Positions 55,722 to 64,000 of a stretch of DNA of 64,000 nucleotides are shown here, one piece after another. The notes under the pieces were generated by a model. The model had not been told where the DNA came from. It saw only the letters and a list, made by a program, of their open reading frames with translations, and did no database searches. A program made the translations under genes and the position numbers. The stretch's first letter is position 1. Each line of letters opens with the position of its first letter. The stretch is from Silurus meridionalis (taxonomy: Eukaryota > Chordata > Actinopteri > Siluriformes > Siluridae): contig NC_060892.1 in assembly GCF_014805685.1 (NCBI RefSeq), forward strand, positions 9,815,490 through 9,879,489, written 5' to 3'.

Positions 55722-58700
55722 CTGAAATATTCAGCGTAATAAAAGACAAATGAGAATGGATGAAAACAAATCTTCACATTTACATGGAAAATAGTTTTTG
55801 TTGCACATCAGGGACATCAATTTATCCCACAGTGCTGATTCATCCTGTAATCAGATTATTCAAAATGTGTTGCATTTTCAAGAATGGCACAGGGTCGTAC
55901 GGTAGAACAGACGACACGGTAAACAGGTTGATATTAATGCAGGTGTTTAAATGTAATATCATTTCTGTTGTAACTGTGTGTGCAGAGAGATCAGTATGAT
56001 TGATGCTCCACATACCCACATTTATAAATAGCTTAAAAAAACAAGATGGTATCAATGGATTTAAACAAACAACAAAAACTGATGCAGCATGGTTTTTAGA
56101 AGAATATATTTATAGCATATCAGATATAGACACTTATTTAGATTAGATATGTGATGAGCTGGACATCAACTCCAGCCAATCTAACCATTTTCCTGCTTTT
56201 CTGTCCGAGTGACCATTAACAAAAGTGCCTTTTTAGCGACACTATTTAAGTCTAGTACACAACTTCTTTTGTTCAAACGGCATATTTTAGTTATTAATAT
56301 AAAACCTTTAACACAACAACTTATTGGGAAGATTTTTTTTAACAATTTAAATAATAAAGCAACTTATTATTAGAGCTTTTCCATTGATTTGTTTAAATGC
56401 CCATGCCTTGAGAATAAACCTGGAGACAATATTTACAAAAAAAAAAGCTCGATGTTGTAAACGCCTGTAAATTAAATGTGACATGAATTTTCTATTTTAT
56501 TCATCATGATTTTACCTTTTAATAGAGAAACACTCGTGTAATTCAATTTCATACATTTTGGCCACAATATAAAATGTCCAAATGGTTTCATACTTGACAA
56601 GTTAGTGACCAATTATTTCTTAAGACCATTAAAAGGCTTGGACCATTTTTTTGCCCAGATGTCTAGACTTTACCCACATCATTGTACTGATCTGCTTGAA
56701 AGTGAAATAACATTATTGAATCCAGCAAATACACTGTTCTTTCCTCATGTATTTCCTGTTTCTTCCTCACTGTATTATTGAGCGACTATGTGTTTTTTGC
56801 ATCACTTCCACATGAGCACGTCCAATCACAAATCAAAGCAACAGCTGATTAAAAAAAACAAAAAAAATCTGTAGCATTGATCCCTGTGTGTTACCTTGTC
56901 TAAATTCTCTCCCAGGGATCTGACCGGACTGCAACATTCCCTTCAGCCTCTCGACCTCAGCCAGTGATGTGGCATTAGCGATGGCAGCCTGTAGACCAGA
57001 TACAATTTTAGCCAATTTCATCAATCAAATAATCCCATATAATCCCACATTTCATTAACTGAATATAAACAAATTGTAACCTTAATGGCTTCAACGTCTG
57101 CCGCAGACGGTCCCGTTTTCACTTTCTCAACCTGCAGGCCGGCCCCTGGCGTGAACCTGAAACATATTCAAGCAAAGCAGCTTTCACTAGCTTGTTCATG
57201 CAGATGTGCTCCTTCAGCCTTTTAACCACTGTTCTTCCAAATCAGAGTGTAGTATCTTGTGTTTCTTATCATTTGTTTTTTTAATAAGCTGATACAAAGA
57301 GAGAAATGCCTTGAGCCAGCTCTCCTGGAATACACTGTAAATGGGTTAAGGTTGTGTGGGTGGTTTTTTTGTGTAGCTTTAAGTTGTTTTTTTTCTTTCT
57401 AATAAGAACCAATTGAACAAGTTCCGGGTAAAATCCAGATCATGTCACTGGGGACTGGAGGCCTAATAATCACACTTCTTTAAGTCCAGTGATTCAGAAG
57501 AGCTGTGCATGATCAAGGGCTTTCGTCTTACGTTTTTGAGCGCTTGGCAATATCCTTTGCGAGCTGAGCGCCCCGTTTGCCTTTGAACATTTTCTCAGCC
57601 TCTTGACGTTCCTACGGCGATACATTACAGAGTTAAAGTGAAAATGCACAGACACATCGAACAGGATTTCACTTGTTTCAGAAATTGAGAAGAAGCAAAG
57701 AGAAAAAGAATGTACAGTGCATGTGGAAAGTATTCAAGGTGCTTCACTTTTCTTTCCCTTTTACAGCCTTATTCCAAAATGGATTACATTCTCAGCTCTT
57801 TCAGAGGACCATCTGGTTCTTGGTCACCTCCCTGACTAAGACCCTCGCCCCTGATTGCCCAGTTCGTCCATTCGCAGGTGATGTAGACCACTGTGCTCAT
57901 TGGGACCATATGGGAATATTTCTGTGCCCTTCCCCAGATCTGTGCCTGGATACAATCCCATCTTGTAGGTCTACAGACAATTCTTTGGACTTCATGGCTT
58001 GGTATATACACAGGTGTGTTTCGAAATCATGTCCAATCAACTAAATTTACCACAAATGGACTTCAGTCAAGTTGTAGAATCATCTCAAGGATGATCAGTG
58101 GAAACGGGGCACCTGAGCAAGGCTGGCAAAGGCTGTGAATACTGACTTTTTTTTTTTATACATTCGCAAAGATTTCAAACAAACATCTTTTACATTGTCA
58201 TTAGGGGGTATTGTTTGCATAATTTTTAGTAAAATAATGAATGCAATCCATTTTGGAATAGGCTATAACAAAAAAAAAGTGAAACAAAACTTTTCGGATG
58301 CACTGTATTGAGGGAGGGTTTTTTTGTGGAATACATTTTAGTTAGCAGCAGCAGAATAACAATTATAGATTATTCAATAAAGATGAAACCCGAGAAAGCA
58401 AGCCGTTAAACTGCATCTCAATGATTAGACAATAATCTAACATCTTAATGTACAGTATGCCTCAGTGACCCAGAATTAAAATGTATATTAAAAGGTCTGC
58501 CTAATGCCATAAATGTAAACGCAAATAATTTAATTCATAATACCTGGGCCACATCAAAGGATAATTAATGCTTATATTTTTTCCAAATTTGATAAATCAT
58601 GCAGTGTAGTGATTTTGCTGATTAACCGTGAAATAAAAATAGGATACAAGTTAAGTCTACTTAAACCAGAGTTCAATTTTCTACAAGTAGGAAAGAACAG

Positions 58701-61700
58701 CAAAATATGGAAATTATGGGAAAAACAAATTGAGATTATTCTGTGAAGTGTAACATCTATTTCCTCACAGTTATGACAGACTCACTCTAAAACGTTAAAC
58801 AGCAACTGTTTAATTTATGGTCTTGCAACTTTATGAATGATACATCTATGACTATACATTCAAGATCTCTCGAACACCCACCAGTGCTTAAGATACACCC
58901 AGCCTTGTGCCGCAAGCAATTTCCAATAAAGATTTCTTGGTATTTACTCCATGTCGAGCTTGACGCTTTTGCAGTGAGGGTCTAAAAATCAAGGCTTCAG
59001 CACTGTACCATACCTTTAATTTCACCTTCTGGAAATCCAGAACGCGTATCTGTGGAAGTTTGTTGATGACATACAGCCTGTAATGCTTCTTGTTGGTTAC
59101 TGGGTTTCTTAAAAGACTGGAAGGTAAGAAAGAAAAAAATAAATAAAGAGCATGAGGTGGTGTGGATTTCTGAGTGCTTATGGTGTTTTAAATTGAATTT
59201 CAAACTCTCAATAGCCAAAATGATCTGGTGCTACATTTGCATTCATCCGAATAATGTACATTATACCACAGCGCAGATAAACACTCAAATCTAATTGGTC
59301 GGCATTATTTACAAAGAACACTGACTTGGAAACTTTGTAATAATGCGCTCGTTATTAAATGTTTCGGCTCATACACAGAGCCGTGTACAGCAGCTGCTCC
59401 TTATAATCGAACAATTGTGTTATTTTGAAAAGTCATTCGTTGGCATTTTCATAGAAAATATTCATTTAACATTTAATGCAAGGAATTCTTGGTTGTAGGA
59501 ACTTAAGATACACCTGGCTTGACCTTTATTTATGAGGAATCAGGAGAATAACAGTATATACACCATAGACTAGATAGAGATCAGTCATGGATGTGTTATT
59601 CCTAATTTCGTATTTGGATAATCAGAAGGATGAGCAATGCGTTTTTTTTTTTTTTTGTGGACCACCACAAAACAAAATGCTCTGAGCACAGTTGAGTGGG
59701 TGATGGTGATATAATACCTGAGAAGAGTCAAGCTCTTTGCTGTAGCAAGTGGATCCAGATCTCCCTGTTAATCAGAAAAAACAGCGTTTAAATAAAGAAA
59801 AATGAAGAAAAAGTTCAGCATCTGTTGGTGCACTGGAGCAGAGGTGTCTAAACTTTTCTGTGCATGCAGGAACCTCATTAAGTGGAAACAAATTCATTTA
59901 GAGGAGCCCCTCGGGACACAGAAAAAGCATGATAAACCAGTAGGACATTTTATTTGACATCGGTGTAGGTTTTCAGATTCTGCACCCTGTGTGAGTGTAT
60001 GAGCAGAATTCCAGATCATCACAGGTCTCAGTGGAGTGGGGTGGAGTGGAGCATACTCACCAGCTCTTGGATGCTGTTACTTGTGAGGATCAGCTCCTTT
60101 AGATTAGGCAGCGAATGCTCGAGGTTTTCACCGATCCGGCTGCAACAGAACATCAGCTTTAAGACATGTACATTCACTAAAGTGTCAAATACAATTATTG
60201 TTGTAATATACCGAATCATGATGACTATTTGAATCGTCCTTATGAGACGTGTTCAAATAGTTTCCCTTTCTTAATGTGAGAAATATTTGATGGCACCTGC
60301 CTGATCTTTGCTCGGGACAAAAAAATAAAAATGCACAATTTTGGATCAGTAGTATTAAGTTTTTTAGCGTAACACTTACATTAATAATAGCTGTCCACAA
60401 AGACATTTGAGAAATGTGCTGGCAGAAGTCTGAATTCCAAGATTATCATCGATTGCGTTTTTTTCGCCTCGTCATCAGTTACATTTCTGTTAATGTCTTA
60501 AGGTGGATTATTTAAATGTACAAACAAAGCACAACAGCACCACTGATGATTCTTCATGGGATGCTGGAGCCGATTTCTCCCTAACTCAGGCACTACCAGA
60601 GACAAGGAATCACCAAAGATTCTCTCTCTATTCTCCATGAGCTCTGTAACACCAGTGACTGGGAAGGAGCATGCAAAATACAATACAATGGCACAACTTG
60701 AATGATGTTATGAATTAGATTTTTTTTCTTTTTGCAAAATAATAACAATGCATGAAACTGAATTTTGTTTTGCTCTGGGCAAATGCACGTGTCCATGCAA
60801 TTGACTGTTTGTTAGACATGTATTACTATGAAGCATCTTCGAGCGCAGGAAATGTATTATATATAAACATGAACCATTATTATTAGGAACAAAAGCACAG
60901 CCTATCCATAGTTACAACTTTCAGATTATCAATATTTGAAATTTGGACCAGACCACAACATAGTATGCCATCACAGAGATCTCACTGTATATTAATATGG
61001 TGTAGATATTAGGAATAAAATCTATCACCATAAACCCAATTTTTAATCCAAGATGGACAGATCAGGCTAAAACAAAACCAAGCCTGTAAACGCAGACACG
61101 TGAGCTGTCCTTCTGTATCATATGCTGTCCAAAACTCCCACATGTTACAGTGTAGACATGCTATGCACTAATGGTCTGGTATAGATCTATCCCTCATTTA
61201 CCAGATGCGATTGTTGTTCATCAACACGGTTTTGAGTCTCCGGAGCAGCGGGAATCCGTCCAGCTTTCTGATCTCATTATCGGAAAAGTCGATGGTGTCA
61301 AACTGATCTAGAGTGGCACCAAGGTTCTCCAAAACTGGGATTTTATAACCTGTAGAAACAAAAACACAAAATAGATAGATCGATGCATAATAATATACTA
61401 TTCCTATGTACATAATATTGAATACAAGGAATAAGAAACAATACAGAATCTAAAATTAGATTCACTTCGTACAGTGTGGTGCAGATTCTCTCAAAATCAA
61501 ACACTACTTATCTAAGTATAATACACTGGTTCCCAAATGCCTCCTTGCTCCCTTTCACAAACGCACTACGCACCTTATAAAACGCATGATGCTACACCCT
61601 ATGTAGTGCACTTCACGATCAATTCTACGCTGTTTGAAATTCAGCCGCGGTTATGCTAACACTGTTGCTAACTCAACCCCAGCTCCATTACCTCGGAGAT

Positions 61701-61773
61701 CCAGTTCTCGGTCCCGGACCGGGTTAGTGTACTGCGCCGCCTGCTCGATCAACTCTGCCGACAATTTCACCAT
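55570..61773 (-). CDS. snrpa1: U2 small nuclear ribonucleoprotein A' (snrpa1), complete, 9 coding exons
   Basis: U2A' is a leucine-rich-repeat protein that pairs with U2B'' on stem-loop IV of U2 snRNA in the nuclear spliceosome. I joined the exons by hand on the minus strand: 61773-61692, 61349-61202, 60139-60061, 59764-59718, 59116-59014, 57611-57532, 57156-57081, 56988-56895, 55721-55570. All introns are GT-AG. The exons sum to 861 bp, giving 286 residues plus a stop. The product begins MVKLSAELIEQAAQYTNPVR and carries the family landmarks DFSDNEIRKLDGFPLLRRLK (leucine-rich repeats), LRNPVTNKKHYRLYVI (LRR cap) and LAEVERLKGMLQSGQIPGRE, ending in NGS. The start has G at -3 and G at +4. Human U2A' is about 255 residues; the excess here is mostly in the acidic C-terminal tail. 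It lies upstream of selenos on the same strand. Confidence 0.97.
56895..56988 (-). CDS. snrpa1: snrpa1 coding exon 8
   Basis: The acceptor is TCTGGTCTACAG. The exon encodes AAIANATSLAEVERLKGMLQ and SGQIPGREFRQ, with donor ACAAG|GTAACA. The segment is strongly conserved with mammals. Confidence 0.95.
57081..57156 (-). CDS. snrpa1: snrpa1 coding exon 7
   Basis: The acceptor is ATATGTTTCAG. The exon encodes FTPGAGLQVEKVKTGPSA and ADVEAIK. The donor is the somewhat weak ATTAAG|GTTACA. Confidence 0.93.
57532..57611 (-). CDS. snrpa1: snrpa1 coding exon 6
   Basis: The exon encodes ERQEAEKMFKGKRGAQLAKD followed by IAKRSK, a basic linker that is near-invariant in the family. Flanks are CGCCGTAG and AAAAC|GTAAGA. 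Confidence 0.95.
57715..58305. mobile_element. Tc1/mariner-like MITE with intact terminal inverted repeats
   Basis: The left end CAGTGCATGTGGAAAGTATT and the right end, read inverted, CAGTGCATCCGAAAAGTTTT form terminal inverted repeats. TA dinucleotides lie at both outer edges (57713-57714 and 58306-58307), the target-site signature of this superfamily. The 591-bp interior has a decayed transposase relic only. It lies in snrpa1 intron 5. Confidence 0.85.
58475..58530 (+). mobile_element. SINE tail fragment in snrpa1 intron 5
   Basis: GTCTGCCTAATGCCATAAAT resembles the tail of the SINE copy at 32085-32260. Only the tail remains. Confidence 0.4.
59014..59116 (-). CDS. snrpa1: snrpa1 coding exon 5 (LRR cap)
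   Basis: The acceptor is TTACCTTCCAG. The exon encodes LLRNPVTNKKHYRLYVIN and VLDFQKVKLK, the capping motif closing the leucine-rich-repeat domain. The donor is TTAAAG|GTATGG. Confidence 0.96.
59718..59764 (-). CDS. snrpa1: snrpa1 coding exon 4 (47 bp)
   Basis: This short exon encodes GDLDPLATAKSLTLL, matching the GDLDPLASLKSLTYL segment known in the family. It is flanked by TTAACAG and CTCAG|GTATTA. The serine codon AG|T spans into exon 5. Confidence 0.93.
60061..60139 (-). CDS. snrpa1: snrpa1 coding exon 3 (leucine-rich repeats)
   Basis: The acceptor is TTCTGTTGCAG. The exon encodes RIGENLEHSLPNLKELIL and TSNSIQEL, and the donor is GAGCTG|GTGAGT (phase 0). Confidence 0.95.
61202..61349 (-). 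CDS. snrpa1: snrpa1 coding exon 2 (leucine-rich repeats)
   Basis: The acceptor TTTCTACAG precedes GTTATAAAATCCC. The exon encodes GYKIPVLENLGATLDQFD through MNNNRI, the first leucine-rich repeats. The donor is ATCTG|GTAAATG, leaving a cysteine codon split across the junction. Confidence 0.96.
61692..61773 (-). CDS. snrpa1: snrpa1 coding exon 1
   Basis: This exon encodes the first 27 residues, from MVKLSAEL to RELDLR, plus one base of a glycine codon. The donor reads CGAG|GTAATGG. The initiator ATG is at 61773-61771. Confidence 0.96.
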
Positions 61774-61980
61774 GTCGCCGGAACAAAATTCTAAACTAAC
61801 AACCAGAAATACAGTCCAAGTATCGCACGTTCCTATTACGCAGAAGAACAAATACTAGCGTTCACTACACGCTACCGCCAGGAAGCAATGGAACTCCCTC
61901 TTTTTTCAACTTCCGGAATGAACGGTGTTAGGAAGGGCGATGCTACAATGCTGCCCCTTGCTGGAGCGGAGCGGTAGTGT
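61774..61980 (-). promoter_or_regulatory. snrpa1: snrpa1 5'UTR and TATA-less promoter
   Basis: A palindromic ETS/GABP-type site, TTCCGGAA (61911-61918), lies about 140 bases upstream of the ATG, as is usual for housekeeping promoters. A CTCF-like sequence with one mismatch (CCAGCAAGGGGCAG on the minus strand, 61951-61964) follows. No TATA box was seen. Confidence 0.5.
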
Positions 61981-62484
61981 ACACGTGGACACTTTTTTGT
62001 GCTCTGAGAGAAGGGAATTCCTTTGTACAGTTTAAACAAAACACAAATCATTGTGTCAAAAGTTTTTTTTATTTCAATCAGATAAAAAAAGAAAGCATGT
62101 TTAAATAATTACATTAGTAAAACATGCAATAGAACATTTTAAAGTATATTATACTCTATATTATTTTGCAAAGTTTGACCTCATGAATGCACCTTAATAT
62201 GCAGTTCTCAGATTTCCACCTGACTGCATTCTTTTAAACAGTGTATCATAGGTTTTATTTATGTATCATTTTTACAAATACAATTTTATTTTTTTTCTTG
62301 TTGTGATATTTCAATTTGACATAGTTTCAAATAGTTTCAATATACTTCCACAACTTGTTGCTTTTACATTGTTGTACGTCTGTGACTGGCTGCTGCAACA
62401 TTAAAATTTCCCTTCGGGATTAATAAAATACTCATCTATCTGTCTGATTGTCTGTCCATCCATTCATACATTTATCCATCCTGC

Positions 62485-63004
<520 letters not shown>

Positions 63005-63589
63005 GAACAGCATATCTACTTCACTGTGTGTCAGATTGTTGTTGTGTAATAAGATGCAGTGTGTTTAGGAGTGTTACAGGAGGATAGAGTATGTGGTTTT
63101 ACTTATTCAGATGTGTAAGATGCATGCACTGAACAATATAAACCAGAATTAGGATTAAATCTCAGAGGTGTTTTACTCTGTTTTATCACCTGCCACTTAA
63201 ATTCTTCCAGTGTGAATGTGTGTGTATTGGGGTATGCTTTGTGCATTTGAGAATGAAATTCCCCACTCACACTCAGCATTGTTGTGGGGGTTCTGGAGAT
63301 TAAAAAGGTCAGTATTAAATGAATGAATGAATGAATTATTGAATTAACAATTAAATGTTCTCAAATTATCAACATTTTTCTCAAACGTTAAACACTCCAA
63401 AGATCCATGAGGTTACTGTGGAGGGTTAAACTGAAGTACTGTGAAGCTGGATCTGGACTATAATTGATATAAACAGTCCGCTACAGTATCTTAGGGCTAC
63501 AATCACCATGAACAGTTTTACACTTGAGTCTTCTTCAATAAACAGCTGATAATCTCAACTATGATAGAACTATAATGAATGAACATTTG

Positions 63590-63785
63590 AATGAACATCC
63601 AGATAAAGAGTGTTTTTTGCTCATGCCATCTCAGGGAGTTTTTCCTTGCCACTGTCATTAGTGGAATAAATTTAGAGAAGAATTTATGAATTAGTCTATG
63701 AATTATCGATATATTTCTGGGAAGCTGCATGAGGGACAATGTCCATTGTTAAAAGCACTATACAAATAAAACTGAAGTTTTAACC
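63590..63785 (+). mobile_element. Dispersed fish repeat (GGGACAATGTCCATTGTTAA type)
   Basis: TCAGGGAGTTTTTCCTTGCC and ACTATACAAATAAAACTGAA frame a short sequence that I recall as a common teleost dispersed repeat. A related piece may lie at 41452-41640. There is no coding capacity. Confidence 0.4.
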
Positions 63786-64000
63786 TGTAGTTGTATCTGA
63801 TTGTATCTGAACTCTGATTAACAGTTTATTTAGTTTCTTTCAGCAAATAATAGACACATACCATTTGCCATTTAATGATTCCTTCATTGATTAACACACA
63901 TTTTAAATGATTTATTCTTACAGTTTGGTGTTAAACTCATGACCTGCCATCCCTTAATTGTCAAAAGAATCCAATACAATTTATTTGTATATTTTATTTT

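Overview
The window is vertebrate nuclear DNA, almost certainly from a teleost fish. The evidence is split genes with GT-AG introns, fish-type Tc1/mariner remnants, tRNA-derived SINEs, an RTE-like LINE tail and very long di- and tetranucleotide arrays. The SINE heads and tails look like those common in ostariophysan fish, perhaps catfish; that finer placement is inference. No prokaryotic features, CRISPR arrays or operons are present.

Three genes lie on the minus strand, so transcription runs from high to low coordinates. (1) snrpa1 (U2A', U2 snRNP) is complete: nine coding exons between 61773 and 55570 join in frame to 286 codons plus a stop. (2) selenos (selenoprotein S / VIMP, ER membrane) has four coding exons between 53393 and 50864. 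Its last part, which in the family carries the selenocysteine, was not found. (3) chsy1 (chondroitin sulfate synthase 1, Golgi) has exon 1 at 45260-44944 and exon 2 at 42603-42108. The final exon, with most of the protein, lies beyond position 1, so about 42 kb of the window is intron 2. The order snrpa1-selenos-chsy1, all in one orientation, matches human 15q26.3 as I remember it. The three proteins work in different compartments (spliceosome, ER-associated degradation, Golgi glycosaminoglycan synthesis). Their grouping looks like old synteny, not a shared pathway.

Layout: 1-42107 chsy1 intron 2, with scattered Tc1-like and SINE copies and several microsatellites; 42108-45260 chsy1 exons 2 and 1 with intron 1; 45261-45850 chsy1 5'UTR/promoter; 45851-48831 a repeat-rich stretch where selenos 3' exons were expected; 48832-50863 a perfect 2,032-bp (CA)n array; 50864-53393 selenos exons; 53394-55569 selenos promoter, SINE and DNA-transposon remnants and the snrpa1 3'UTR; 55570-61773 snrpa1; 61774-64000 snrpa1 promoter and a compound GATA/GACA array.

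The most unusual feature is at selenos. The giant array, read as (GT)n in the transcript, begins exactly at the inferred 5' splice site of coding exon 4, so the donor GT is the first unit of the array. Beyond the array, the conserved selenocysteine C-terminus cannot be found before the chsy1 promoter. Either this selenos is broken or rearranged, or the assembly is faulty there.
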